64,000 bases of DNA. Source: Gemmobacter sp. (GTDB taxonomy: Bacteria; Pseudomonadota; Alphaproteobacteria; Rhodobacterales; Rhodobacteraceae). The DNA lies in contig NZ_JAUCBS010000008.1 in the NCBI RefSeq assembly GCF_034676705.1, positions 124,001-188,000 on the forward strand. Reading direction: 5' to 3'. A program made the translations under genes and the position numbers. A model generated the notes under the pieces. That model did no database searches. It was not told the DNA's origin and saw only the letters and a list, made by a program, of their open reading frames with translations. Each line of letters starts with the position of its first letter. Position 1 is the stretch's first letter. Shown piece after piece: positions 40,419 to 49,537 of the stretch.

Positions 40419-41365
40419 CTGTTCAGTCCCGGCATCTGGTGGATCGGGTTTAGCGTGAATCTTTCGGGCTCTGATGTCCAGCATTTGCAGATGAACTCGT
40501 ATGGCGTGAGGCCTTTGAGGGTCTTTGGCCTGCGTCCGAAGTTGTAGGCGCTGATGAAGCTGGCGAGGTGATTTCGCAACTGGTCGTGATCGTCATAGTG
40601 GAAGCGTTTGACGGTTGCGTCCTTGATCGTGCGGTTCATCCGCTCGACCTGGCCATTCGTCCAGGGGTGCTTCACCTTGGTCAGCCGGTGCTCGATCTGA
40701 TGTTCGCGGCAGACCCGGTCGAAGATGTGCTCGAAGGCGTAGATCTGCCTCGCATGGTTGGTGAACTGGAGCCCATTGTCGGTCAGAACAATGTTGAGCC
40801 TGTAGGGCACGGCGGCGATCAGGTTGCGCAAGAACGCGGCTGCGGCCATCTTCCCGGCCTTGGGGTGCAGCTCGACATAGGCAAACTTCGACGTCCGATC
40901 GATGGCGACGAAGAGATATGGCTTGCCTTCAGCGGTTTGCACCTCGGCGATGTCGATGTGAAAATAGCCTATGGGATAGGCCTTGAACTTCTTCTTCGCG
41001 GGCTTGTCGCCCGTGACGTCCGGCAGGCGCGAGATGTCGTGGCGCTGAAGACAGCGATGCAGCGATGATCGGGTCAGATGAGGGATCGTCGGCTGGAGCG
41101 CATAGAGGCAATCGTCCAGCGACAGAAGCGTGTGCCGTCGGAAAGCGACAATGATCGCTTCCTCGTCCAGGCTCAGAACGGTCGACTTGGCGTCCTTCGG
41201 CCCGGTCGGCAGATCGGCAACCGATGTCCGCTTCTTCCACTTCGCCACGGTCTTCTGGTTGATCCCGTAGCGCGCCGAAAGCGCTCTCAGGCTCTCTTCA
41301 CTATTCTGTATTGCTCGACGGACTGCCTCTGTCGTGGTGGCGCTGCCGTGAAGAACCTGTCCCAT
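40415..41365 (-). CDS. IS481-family transposase
   Basis: 316 residues. N-terminal helix-turn-helix (LRALSARYGINQKTVAKWKK) and an rve integrase core with the DDE residues: D in YFHIDIAEVQTAEG, D in VLTDNGLQFTN, and E in NGQVERMNRTIKDA. The ATG at 41365 has GGAGG 4 nt upstream. The stop codon is supplied by the flanking CTAG (complement of 40415-40417), so it lies just outside the element. Confidence 0.92.
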   Translation of the reverse strand: MGQVLHGSATTTEAVRRAIQNSEESLRALSARYGINQKTVAKWKKRTSVADLPTGPKDAKSTVLSLDEEAIIVAFRRHTLLSLDDCLYALQPTIPHLTRSSLHRCLQRHDISRLPDVTGDKPAKKKFKAYPIGYFHIDIAEVQTAEGKPYLFVAIDRTSKFAYVELHPKAGKMAAAAFLRNLIAAVPYRLNIVLTDNGLQFTNHARQIYAFEHIFDRVCREHQIEHRLTKVKHPWTNGQVERMNRTIKDATVKRFHYDDHDQLRNHLASFISAYNFGRRPKTLKGLTPYEFICKCWTSEPERFTLNPIHQMPGLNS

Positions 41366-41422
41366 AGTGCCTCCTTCCATTCCAAGGAAAAGATCGCACC
41401 ATCAAACTCCGGGATCAAACAA
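40419..41422 (-). mobile_element. IS481-family insertion sequence
   Basis: About 1004 bp with imperfect terminal inverted repeats: the left end starts CTGTTCAGTCCCGG and the right end, read inwards, starts TTGTTTGATCCCGG, with matches continuing for about 23 bp. CTAG flanks both sides (40415-40418 and 41423-41426), a likely 4-bp target duplication. It holds one intact transposase gene. The insertion is exactly at the lysR stop codon. Confidence 0.82.
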
Positions 41423-41492
41423 CTAGGTTCAGATGGGGTATGCCCGCCCGCCAGTCTTCTGTGCGGGCGAAACCTGGCCAAGGCAAGGCAAA

Positions 41493-41514
41493 ACGGCCCG
41501 CCTTGGCGGGCCGT
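41493..41514 (-). terminator. Rho-independent terminator of acnB
   Basis: ACGGCCCGCC (41493-41502) and GGCGGGCCGT (41505-41514) form a perfect 10-bp stem. On the minus strand it is followed by TTTTGCC. It lies 23 nt after the acnB stop. Confidence 0.8.
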
Positions 41515-41536
41515 CGGTCTTGTTCGATCGCGATCC

Positions 41537-44326
41537 TCAGAAGTGGACCGACAGGCTGTCCAGCGGCGTCTGCTTGGGCGGCGCGAATTTGGTCAGGTCG
41601 ATGCCCTTGACCGCCTCCTTGTATTCGCCCAGCGTCGGCGTCCGGCCAAGGATGGCCGAAAGCACCACCACAGGGGTCGAGGCCAGCAGCGATTCACCCT
41701 TTTTGGTCTCGCTGTCGGCCACGACGCGGCCCTGGAACAGCCGGGTCGAGGTGGCCAGAACGGTGTCGCCCTTTTCGGCCTTTTCCTGGTTGCCCATGCA
41801 CAGGTTGCAGCCCGGGCGTTCCAGATACAGGATGTTTTCGTATTCGGTGCGGGCCTTGGCCTTGGGCAGCATGTCGTTGAATTCAAAGCCGGAATACTTC
41901 TGGAGGATCTCCCAATCCCCTTCCTGCTTCAGTTCGTCGATGATGTTGTAGGTGGGCGCAGCCACGACCAGCGGCGCCCTGAACTCGACATGCCCGGTCT
42001 TTTCCTCAAGGTTCTTAAGCATCTGCGCGACGATCTTGATGTCGCCCTTGTGCACCATGCACGACCCGACGAAGCCCAGATCCACCTTCTTTTCCGCCGC
42101 GTAATAGGAAATCGGGCGGATCGTGTCGTGGGTGTAGCGTTTCGACACATCGGCGTTGTTCACGTCGGGGTCGGCGATCATCGGTTCGTCGATGATGTCC
42201 AGATCGACAACCACCTCGGCGAAGTATTTCGCATTGGCATCGGGCTTCAGCGCGGGCTTCTCGCCCGAGCGGATCTGGGCGATCCGGCGGTCGGCCAGGG
42301 CGATCAGGTTGGCCAGCATGCCGCTTTGCTGCTCCATGCCCTTGTCGATCATGATCTGGATGCGCGACTTGGCCAGTTCCAGCGACTGGATCAGCGTCTC
42401 GTCCTCGCTGATGCAGATCGCGGCCTTGGCCTTCATTTCCGCCGACCAGTCGGTGAAGGTGAACGCCTGATCGGCCAGCAGCGTGCCGATATGCACCTCG
42501 ATGATGCGGCCCTGGAAAACGTTGTCGCCATGCTGTTTCAGCATCTGCGCCTGCGTCGCATGGACCACATCGCGGAAGTCCATATGCGGGGCCATGCTGC
42601 CCTTGAACGTCACCTTCACCGAATCCGGGATCGGCATTTCGGCCTCTGCCGTCGCCAGCGCCAGCGCCACGGTGCCGGAATCCGCCCCGAAGGCCACGCC
42701 CTTGGACATGCGGGTATGGCTGTCGCCGCCGATGATGATGGCCCAGTCATCCACGGTGATGTCGTTCAGCACCTTGTGGATCACGTCCGTCATGGCGTGA
42801 TACTGGCCCTTGGGGTCGCGCGCGGTGACAAGGCCGAAGCTGTTCATGAAGGACATGAGCTTGGGGATGTTGTCCTGCGCCTTCTTGTCCCAGACCGATG
42901 CGGTGTGGCAGCCCGACTGATAGGCGCCATCGACCAGGGGCGAGATCACGGTGGCGGCCATCGCCTCCAGTTCCTGCGCGGTCATCGGGCCGGTCGTGTC
43001 CTGCGAACCGACGATGTTGACGCGCACCCGCACGTCCGATCCGGCATGCAGCACCTTGCCCGGCGCCACGCCACGGGCATTGGCGTTGAAGATCTTTTCA
43101 ACCGCCGTCAGGCCCTGACCGGCGTGGCTGATCTCTTTCGACGGGGCAAAGACCACCGGCGCCTGAATGCCAAGGATCTCCGCCGCAACGGTTTGCAGCT
43201 TTTTGCCGAAGACGATGGCATAGGAGCCGCCCGCCTTCATGAACTCCACCTTTTGCGGGGTGAAGGACGACGACAGGTCGGCCAGTTCCTCGCCCTTGTC
43301 GTTCAGCAGCTTCTTCTTCTTGCTGTCGATGGTCAGAACGGTGCCGGTCTCGACCGAGAACTTCTGTTCCAGAATCGGGTTGCCGTCGTTGTTCAGGATC
43401 GCCTTGCCATCGGGGCCGGTCTTCTTGACCCAGTTCTTCAGGTTGACCCCGATGCCGCCGGTCACGTCCACCGTGGTGGCGAAGATCGGCGAAATGCCGT
43501 TGGTGCCCGCGACCACCGGGGCCACGTTGACGAAGGGCACATAGGGGCTGGCCTGCTTGCCCGTCCAGAGTGCTACGTTGTTCACGCCGGACATGCGGCT
43601 GGAGCCCACGCCCATCGTGCCCTTTTCGGCGATCATCATGATGCGCTTGCCGGGATGTTGCAGCTTCAGATCGCGGATCGTCTGTTGCGCCGCCTCGTCG
43701 CACATGCACAGGCCATGCAGTTCCCGGTCGGCGCGCGAGTGGGCCTGGTTGCCGGGCGACAGCAGGTCGGTCGAGATATCGCCTTCGGCGGCGATCAGCG
43801 TCACCACCTCGATCTTGTCGTCGATATCCGGCAGCGAGGTAAAGAATTCGGCCTTGGCATAGCTGTGCAGGATGTCGGTTGCCAGCGCATTGCCGGATTC
43901 ATGCGCCGCTTTCAGCCGGTCGGTGTCGGCATCATACAGGAAGACCTGGGTTTTCAGAACTTCGGCCGCCTCGGCCGCAATCGCGCCGTTGGGGCCAAGC
44001 GCCACATCCAGCAGCACCCGCACCGAAGGCCCGCCCTTCATGTGCGACAGCAGTTCCAGCGCGAAGGCCGGCGTGATCTCGGGCACAGTGACCTGACCCA
44101 GCACGATTTCCTTCAGGAAGTCCGCCTTGACACCGGCAGCGGCGGTCGTGCCGGGCAGGGTATTGTAGATGAAATACTGCAACGAGTCGGCCCGGTGCGG
44201 ATGTGCCGCATCGCGGATCTGCGCGACGATCTCGGCCGTCAGGGCGCCATCGTCGATAGGCTTGGGGCTAAGACCCTGCGCCTTGCGTGCGTCGATCTCT
44301 TCAAGGTAGCGGGCATAGAGACTCAT
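41537..44326 (-). CDS. acnB: Aconitate hydratase B
   Basis: 929 residues, at the long end of the AcnB range. N-terminal HEAT-like domain (MSLYARYLEEIDARKAQGLS, SLQYFIYNTLPGT), then the swivelling domain and catalytic barrels. The 4Fe-4S ligands include the cysteines of ERPGCNLCMGNQ; GQDTTGPMT and GGDSHTRMSKG are AcnB signatures. It interconverts citrate and isocitrate in the TCA cycle. The ATG at 44326 gives the standard AcnB start. A palindrome lies 65 bp upstream and a terminator follows. Confidence 0.95.
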   Translation of the reverse strand: MSLYARYLEEIDARKAQGLSPKPIDDGALTAEIVAQIRDAAHPHRADSLQYFIYNTLPGTTAAAGVKADFLKEIVLGQVTVPEITPAFALELLSHMKGGPSVRVLLDVALGPNGAIAAEAAEVLKTQVFLYDADTDRLKAAHESGNALATDILHSYAKAEFFTSLPDIDDKIEVVTLIAAEGDISTDLLSPGNQAHSRADRELHGLCMCDEAAQQTIRDLKLQHPGKRIMMIAEKGTMGVGSSRMSGVNNVALWTGKQASPYVPFVNVAPVVAGTNGISPIFATTVDVTGGIGVNLKNWVKKTGPDGKAILNNDGNPILEQKFSVETGTVLTIDSKKKKLLNDKGEELADLSSSFTPQKVEFMKAGGSYAIVFGKKLQTVAAEILGIQAPVVFAPSKEISHAGQGLTAVEKIFNANARGVAPGKVLHAGSDVRVRVNIVGSQDTTGPMTAQELEAMAATVISPLVDGAYQSGCHTASVWDKKAQDNIPKLMSFMNSFGLVTARDPKGQYHAMTDVIHKVLNDITVDDWAIIIGGDSHTRMSKGVAFGADSGTVALALATAEAEMPIPDSVKVTFKGSMAPHMDFRDVVHATQAQMLKQHGDNVFQGRIIEVHIGTLLADQAFTFTDWSAEMKAKAAICISEDETLIQSLELAKSRIQIMIDKGMEQQSGMLANLIALADRRIAQIRSGEKPALKPDANAKYFAEVVVDLDIIDEPMIADPDVNNADVSKRYTHDTIRPISYYAAEKKVDLGFVGSCMVHKGDIKIVAQMLKNLEEKTGHVEFRAPLVVAAPTYNIIDELKQEGDWEILQKYSGFEFNDMLPKAKARTEYENILYLERPGCNLCMGNQEKAEKGDTVLATSTRLFQGRVVADSETKKGESLLASTPVVVLSAILGRTPTLGEYKEAVKGIDLTKFAPPKQTPLDSLSVHF

Positions 44327-44390
44327 CTTTGTTCCCCAATGGCTGACTGACATGCGATCAGGCAGGCCCCAAGGTCACCCGCCCTTCGGT

Positions 44391-44402
44391 ATACAATTGT
44401 AT
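44391..44402. promoter_or_regulatory. Perfect 12-bp palindrome upstream of acnB
   Basis: ATACAATTGTAT is fully self-complementary, 65 bp upstream of the acnB ATG, and is followed by a second palindrome, TGCATATGCA (44414-44423). The first looks like a GntR/FCD-type operator. The regulator is unknown. Confidence 0.5.
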
Positions 44403-44545
44403 GCAGTTTTCGGTGCATATGCAAGTGGCCGCTGCGCATGCCAACAAAGAGAGGGGGCTTTCGCCTTCTTGCCGGGGGCGGCGGTTGCCGCACCCTTCGG
44501 GTGTAATGTTGCAGCGCGGCCAGATCCTGCACCTGCAGGCGGGAT

Positions 44546-44906
44546 TTGCAAGGCAGTGTCCCGGAACCGACACCGCCGTCAGCCCACCCGCCCGATGTAA
44601 TCTGGCCAGCATCACCGCGTCCCGGTCCCCCGCCTTCACCGGGATCAGCGAGGGAGCCACGACGATGCAATCGTGGCCCATCTCAAGGAGTTGCCGGTGC
44701 AGGTCATAGCCGCAAGGCCCTGTTTCATAGCAGAAACACAGTGGACGACTTTCAATGACCAACTTCTCCACCAGCTTGCGGACGTGATCCGGGCGGTGCG
44801 AAATTGTCCCCGAGTGACGGACCTCGCCGCCGCGTTCGTCTTGGGCGACCGCCACCGAGATCGTTGCCTTGTGGACATCCAGCCCGATGAACGTGCTATC
44901 CTGCAT
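44546..44906 (-). pseudogene. IS110-family transposase remnant 1
   Basis: About 120 codons of an IS110-type DEDD transposase N-terminus: MQDSTFIGLDVHKATISVAV, DHVRKLVEKLVIESRPLCFC, GPCGYDLHRQLLEMGHDCIV, DAVMLARLHRAGGLTAVSVP. A KTDRR-type stretch seems to be missing before DAVMLAR, and the downstream two thirds are absent. The reading frame continues past the homology only as random sequence towards acnB. It is a dead fragment in the acnB upstream region. Confidence 0.75.
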
Positions 44907-45001
44907 CTGGTCTTTCGCCCATTCATGAGGCTTGGCGCCCGCCAACCGGGCGCAACCCTCGAACGAAGAATGCTGCAGGAGATGTCCCCAACCCAGTCAG
45001 G

Positions 45002-45375
45002 TCACGCGCCGATCCCGGGGGCCGAGGGCCCGTTTCTCGACGGCTTCCGGGCGGCCAGCAGCGCCGGCACGAAAAGCGTCAGCGTGGCAAGGATAACGGC
45101 CCCCTCGCGCCAGTACCAGGCGGCTTGATTTAAGGTATCTGCGGCGAAAACCGCCAGTCCGTAGCACAGAAGAACATGCCAGCCGTAAACCGGAAGCGAG
45201 TGGCTTCCCAGAAAAACAAGCGGGCGCCAAGTGACGATCCGATCCAAAGCGCGCGAAATATTCCGCAGCCAAACCATGCGGGAGTGACAGCCGGCTACCA
45301 AAAGCCAAAGCAAAAGGTAGAAATGTCCGGCGAATGTCATGACCCTCAACAACGTCATGTTTCTGCGGTCGAAGG
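45002..45375 (-). pseudogene. OpgC-like membrane acyltransferase, C-terminal remnant
   Basis: About 124 codons with three to four hydrophobic segments and the OpgC-like RPLVFLGSHSLPVYGWHVLL motif. OpgC proteins succinylate osmoregulated periplasmic glucans. The N-terminal two thirds are missing: at 45376 the gene meets the left end of the IS5-family element, and the other side of that element carries IS110 DNA, not opgC. Confidence 0.72.
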
Positions 45376-46209
45376 GGCTCTGTTGCACAAATCCCTTGAG
45401 GGATTCATCTCGTGAATCCAGCGTGGTAGCTGGGCTGCATGAGCAGACCGACACCCCCGACCTACAAGACCCGGAACTGGCGCAGCTACAACCAAGCGCT
45501 GAAGCGCCGTGGCTCGCTGACGATCTGGTTCGATCCCGCCATGATGTGGGGAGCCGCGTCGACCGGCAAGCGCGGGCGCCAGCCTGCCTACAGTGACGCC
45601 GCGATCCAGACGTGCCTGACCATGAAGGTGCTGTTCGGGATGGCGCTCCGCCAGACCACTGGGTTCGTCGAGAGCATGCTTCGGCTGATCGGCCTGGACT
45701 GGGCGGTGCCTGACTTCAGCACGCTGTCGCGCCGCCAGAAGACCCTGAAGGTCAACATCCCCTACCGCGGCTCGGAGGGTCCGTTACACCTCTTGGTCGA
45801 CAGCACCGGCATCAAGGTGGAAGGCGAAGGGGAGTGGAACGCCCGCAAGCACGGGGGCACCAAACGCAGGGTCTGGCGCAAGATCCACATCGGGATTGAC
45901 GAGAAATCTCTGGAAATCCGGGCGGCCGAGTTCACCACCAGCGACGTGGGCGATGCGCCCATGCTGCCCGAGCTGCTCGACCAGATCCCGCCCGACCAGG
46001 AGATCGCGACCGTCACCGCCGATGGTGCCTTCGACACCCGCAAATGCCATGACGCCATCGCAGCCCGAGGTGCCGCCGCTATCATTCCGCCCCGCAAGAA
46101 TGCCAAGCCCTGGAAGCCCGACACCCCGGGTGCTGTGGCGCGTAACGAGATCTTGCGCACATCGAAGCGCGTCGGTCGAACCATCTGGCGACGATGGAGC
46201 GGGTATCAC

Positions 46210-47583
46210 GATAGTGCCCCACGGCGTGGTGTAGGAGCGCCGACCTTCTGAGAGGTCCTGGTCTGTCAGGTAGCCACGGCAGGCAGCCTGACGTTGGGAT
46301 TGTCGGTGACGCGGGCGAGCGTTTCAAGGCTCATGTATCGCCGCGCGACGGCCCACTCGTCGTTGGTCTCGAGCATCAGCGCGCCGACGAGGCGGACGAT
46401 GGCAGCATCGTTCGGGAAGATCCCTATGACATCGGCTCGCCGTTTCACCTCGCGGTTCACACGTTCCAGCGGGTTGGTGGAGGCGATCTGGGTCCAGTGC
46501 TCGCGGGGAAACGACATGTAAGCGAGGACATCGTCGCAGGAGGCGTCCATCAGGGCACCGAGTTTGGGCTGCTTTTCCCGCAGGGCGTCGGCCACGACAT
46601 TCCACTGTGCCTCGGCGTCGGCCTTGCTCTCCTGGGCAAAGATCGTCTTCAGCATCGCCGCCACCGCGGTGCGCTGCTTTGCCGGAGCGTAAGCCAGGAC
46701 GTTGCGCATCCAGTGAATGCGGCATCTCTGGTGGGTGGCGTTGAAGACCCGGCGCGCCGCGGCCCGCAGGCCCTTGTGGTCGTCTGCGATCACCAGCTTC
46801 ACGCCGCGCAGGCCCCGGTCCGCAAGACTGCGCAGGAAGTCGGTCCAGAAGGTCTCCGCCTCGGACGGACCGGTGGCGACGCCCAGCACCTCGCGCTTGC
46901 CGTCCTCGTTCACGGCCACGGCGAGTATCACCGCCTTGCTGATGATGCGCCCGCCCTCCCTGACCTTGAGGTAGGTGGCGTCGAGCCAGAGATAGGGCCA
47001 CGCACCTTCCAGGGGGCGGGCCAGGAAGGCGTCCACCCGCTCATCGATCTCCATGCACAGCCGGCTGACCTGGCTCTTCGACATGCCACCAGCGCCCATG
47101 GCTTTGACCAGATCATCGACGGACCGCGTCGAGATGCCGTGGACGTAGGCTTCCTGGATCACAGCAACCAAGGCTTTCTCCGCCGTGCGGCGTGGCTCGA
47201 GGAAGCTGGGGAAGTAGCTTCCCTTCCGCAGCTTCGGGATCTCCAGCGAGATGCGGCCAGCGCGCGTGTCCCAGTCCCGGTCGCGGTATCCGTTTCGCTG
47301 GGCTTCCCGCATCGGCGAGCGCGCACCTTTGGCCGCGCCCGTCCGCGCCTCGATCTCTGCTTCCATGATCCGCTCGGCCGCAAAGGCCAGCATCTCGCGC
47401 ACGAGGTCGCCATCGGCCTGCTTCTCAACCAGCTCGATCAGCGCCATTCTGTCGTCGGTCATCGTCATCTCCGTCTCAGGTTTCAGGTGTCGCAACCCAA
47501 ACCTTTCCGAAGATCGACGGTGACCGCCAGCGTCGCCATCAGCGTCGCCTGCGGCCTCCTACACCACGCCGTGGGGCACTATC
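46210..47583 (-). mobile_element. IS256-family insertion sequence
   Basis: 1374 bp. The ends (46210-46237 and 47556-47583) are 28-bp perfect inverted repeats beginning GATAGTGCCCCACGGC. GGTATCAC is directly repeated on both sides (46202-46209 and 47584-47591), an 8-bp target duplication that is normal for this family. The transposase is intact, so this was the last insertion in the region. Confidence 0.96.
46266..47462 (-). CDS. IS256-family (Mutator-type) transposase
   Basis: 398 residues. DDE residues are seen in WPYLWLDATYLKVREGG, KLVIADDHKGLR and STNPLERVNREVKRRADVIG. RCRIHWMRN and the DWDTRAGRISLEIPKLRKGS region are typical of the family. The ATG at 47462 has GGAG 6 nt upstream; further in-frame ATGs (47468, 47495) are less well placed. 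No internal stop. Confidence 0.94.
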   Translation of the reverse strand: MTDDRMALIELVEKQADGDLVREMLAFAAERIMEAEIEARTGAAKGARSPMREAQRNGYRDRDWDTRAGRISLEIPKLRKGSYFPSFLEPRRTAEKALVAVIQEAYVHGISTRSVDDLVKAMGAGGMSKSQVSRLCMEIDERVDAFLARPLEGAWPYLWLDATYLKVREGGRIISKAVILAVAVNEDGKREVLGVATGPSEAETFWTDFLRSLADRGLRGVKLVIADDHKGLRAAARRVFNATHQRCRIHWMRNVLAYAPAKQRTAVAAMLKTIFAQESKADAEAQWNVVADALREKQPKLGALMDASCDDVLAYMSFPREHWTQIASTNPLERVNREVKRRADVIGIFPNDAAIVRLVGALMLETNDEWAVARRYMSLETLARVTDNPNVRLPAVAT

Positions 47584-47807
47584 GGTATCACCGCCGAAGT
47601 CGCGCAGAGACCAAGATGCACTGCGTCAAGCTGCTGGGGCAGCGCCTGTCCGCGCGGGACTTCGACCGTCAGGTTGCAGAGTTCCAGGTTCGCGTCGCTG
47701 TCCTGAACGGCTTCACAGCGCTCGGCATCCCTGTCACGGAAGCCGTGGGATGAGTCTGTCCGGGGAAAGGGGAACCCTGTCCGTCACCCGATTTGTGCAA
47801 CAGAGCC

Positions 47808-48209
47808 CCTGCGTGTTGTCAACGTTGCGAGAACACGCAGATTCCCTTCCGGCAATCTTCTACCCGCTTCTGACCTGAACAGCATGAACCCCGCGATGAG
47901 CTCGGCATCGATCCGGTCGGTCTTTGCCCGCGTGCCCCCGGAAAGGGCAAAGGCTTTGATCTGCGCCGGGGACAGTTGCACGGCCTCCACCCCTGCCGCC
48001 ACAAGCGTGGCCCAGAGCATCCATTCCTGACCACCCTTCGCTTCAAATCCGATCCGCACCGGCTGGGGCAAGGTCCGGAGCTGCACAAGAAGTTGGGCAT
48101 GGCCTGCCACGGTGTTGGGAAGGCAAAGACGCCGCGCGCCCGACGCACAAAAGCCGTCGAGCCAATCGCGGGAAACATCCATGCCGATCACGGCTGCTGC
48201 TGGTATCAT
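47808..48209 (-). pseudogene. IS110-family transposase remnant 2
   Basis: About 134 codons from the ATG at 48209: MIPAAAVIGMDVSRDWLDGF and AGHAQLLVQLRTLPQPVRIG, FEAKGGQEWMLWATLVAAGV, and the DEDD stretch GGTRAKTDRIDAELIAGFML. It belongs to a different IS110 subgroup from the remnant at 44546. It is cut by the right end of the IS5-family element at 47807, and its C-terminal half is missing. Confidence 0.82.
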
Positions 48210-48370
48210 ATCACTCTCTTCCTTATGCTTCGCGGTCCCGCAAAGCGGGCCGCCGTCAACTGTTCGAGACGGTGAAAAGAGGTGGGATCAGCCTGCTCGT
48301 GATCGTGGTCATCCGGGCGCATCTGGACAAACGCGCAACCGATTTTCCGGCGCTGACCCCCGAGGGATGA

Positions 48371-48410
48371 TCTGATCAGACCTTATGGCCTTTACATATG
48401 GATCATATGG
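48371..48410. promoter_or_regulatory. Palindromes and TATGG repeats upstream of the Xre/RES toxin-antitoxin pair
   Basis: TCTGATCAGA (48371-48380) is a perfect palindrome. CATATG-GAT-CATATG (48395-48409) is an inverted repeat, and TATGG occurs three times (48384, 48397, 48406). The block ends 27 bp before the antitoxin ATG. Toxin-antitoxin operons are usually autoregulated, so it is a likely operator. Confidence 0.6.
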
Positions 48411-48437
48411 CCTATCTTGAGACCAACGGAGGCTAGG

Positions 48438-48827
48438 ATGCAGCTTGCCGAAAACATTCGTGACCCTGCCCGGATCAATGCCGTCGCGCTCAAGGCCTAT
48501 GCCCGGGTGGTCGATGCCTGGGGCCTGAACACCCGAGAGGCGGCGGCCCTTGCCGACATGTCCGAAAGCACCTGGAAACGCGCCAAAAAGCCGAACTTTG
48601 CCGGAGAGTTGACCAAGGACCAGCTTTTGCGGCTTAGCGCGGTGATCGGCATCTACAAGTCGCTGGACCTGTATTTCGCCCCCCCGCTGGCGCGCGGCTG
48701 GGTGACCCGCCCCAATGCCGGGCCGCTGTTCGGCGGCAGCCGTCCGGTGGATACCGCCATCGACGGCGGCCTGCCGCAGATCCTGGCCGTTCGGACCTAT
48801 CTTGATGCGCTGCGTGGCGGGGCATGA
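48438..48827 (+). CDS. Xre/MbcA/ParS-type antitoxin of a RES toxin
   Basis: 129 residues. The N-terminal helical Xre-like part (VVDAWGLNTREAAALADMSE, STWKRAKKP) is followed by the DUF2384/ParS-type region ending LFGGSRPVDTAIDGGLPQIL. These proteins bind the RES toxin and repress the operon. AGGATG overlaps the start; the upstream GGAGGC is the ribosome-binding site. Its TGA overlaps the toxin ATG by 4 nt, a typical antitoxin-first arrangement. Confidence 0.88.
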   Translation: MQLAENIRDPARINAVALKAYARVVDAWGLNTREAAALADMSESTWKRAKKPNFAGELTKDQLLRLSAVIGIYKSLDLYFAPPLARGWVTRPNAGPLFGGSRPVDTAIDGGLPQILAVRTYLDALRGGA

Positions 48828-49525
48828 GGCGGACGGCGCTGTCCGATCGCGGGCTGGTCCGCCTGCTGCCGGCGACCTATCACAAGCCCCCCGCGCTGCG
48901 CGGTCTGGTCGATACCGATGACGAACTGGAAATCCTGGCCGAGATCGAGGGGCTGACCAGCGCGCGCCTGCTGGCAGAACGCGGCCGCAGCCCGCATCTG
49001 GACCCGCGCGAACTGGCATGGCGGCGGCGCAGCCGCGATTTGCGAATTTACGGCGATACCCATGTCAACGCCGCCTTCACCTATACCCGCGCCGGCGGCA
49101 ACCGTTTCAACCCGGGCGAACGGGGCGCCTGGTATTGCGCCTGGGACACCATGGTTGCGGTCAGCGAGGTCGCCTGGCACCGCACGCGCGAGCTGGGTTA
49201 CACCGGCTGGTTCCATGACAGCGCCCGCTATGTCGAGCTGCTGGCCGATTTCATCGGCGATTTTCACGACCTGACCGATGATCCCGCCCATCCCGCGCTG
49301 ACCCCCGACCCCGCCATCGGCTATCCCGAAGGCCAGGCCCTGGCCCAGCAACTGCGGCGCGAGGGGGCGCGCGGCCTGATCTACCCATCGGTCCGCGCAC
49401 CGGCGCCGGGGGGCAACTGCCTGGTCTGCTTTGACCCCGGCGCAATCCAGAACGTCCGCCCCGGCGCATCCTGGGATCTGACCTGGACGGGAACGCCGGA
49501 CTATTCGATCCTTGCCGTCGGCTGA
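48824..49525 (+). CDS. RES-domain toxin
   Basis: 233 residues with the RES domain: RIYGDTHVNAAFTYTRAGGN, RFNPGERGAWYCAWDTMVAV and a conserved Glu in SEVAWHRTRE. Domain Arg, Glu and Ser residues give the name. RES toxins degrade NAD+ (MbcT-type phosphorylase or NADase), stopping growth until the antitoxin returns. It is translationally coupled to the antitoxin. It lies next to an IS-rich region, which fits a stabilisation role. The convergent SDR gene ends 12 nt beyond it. Confidence 0.9.
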   Translation: MRRTALSDRGLVRLLPATYHKPPALRGLVDTDDELEILAEIEGLTSARLLAERGRSPHLDPRELAWRRRSRDLRIYGDTHVNAAFTYTRAGGNRFNPGERGAWYCAWDTMVAVSEVAWHRTRELGYTGWFHDSARYVELLADFIGDFHDLTDDPAHPALTPDPAIGYPEGQALAQQLRREGARGLIYPSVRAPAPGGNCLVCFDPGAIQNVRPGASWDLTWTGTPDYSILAVG

Positions 49526-49537
49526 CCCTGCAGGGTG

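Larger units (their letters stand above)
45439..47753 (+). pseudogene. IS5-family transposase split by an IS256-family insertion
   Basis: The 5' part (45439-46209, 771 bp) and 3' part (47592-47753, 162 bp) sum to 933 bp, the exact coding length of the intact copy-1 transposase. They join as WSGYH-RRSRAETKMH. Two of the three DDE residues lie in the 5' part and the Glu in the 3' part. The reading frame as found continues for a few codons into the inserted element and stops. It is inactive. Confidence 0.92.
45376..47807 (+). mobile_element. IS5-family element, copy 2, interrupted by an IS256-family element
   Basis: The ends GGCTCTGTTGCACAAATC (45376-45393) and its exact inverse (47790-47807) bound a 1050-bp IS5-family core, once the nested element and one 8-bp repeat are removed. 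That equals copy 1 at 25968-27017 in length. The flanks differ (GGTCGAAGG left, CCTGCGTGT right), so there is no target duplication and the surroundings were rearranged. Confidence 0.9.

Noticed and set aside
41078..44350. Open frame of about 1090 codons opposite acnB
   Set aside because: It is a mirror of acnB codon bias, with no motif and no ribosome-binding site.
26031..47753. IS5-family copies 1 and 2 as recent duplicates
   Set aside because: They have equal core length and similar ends, but differ at many positions in the transposase, so they entered separately or long ago.
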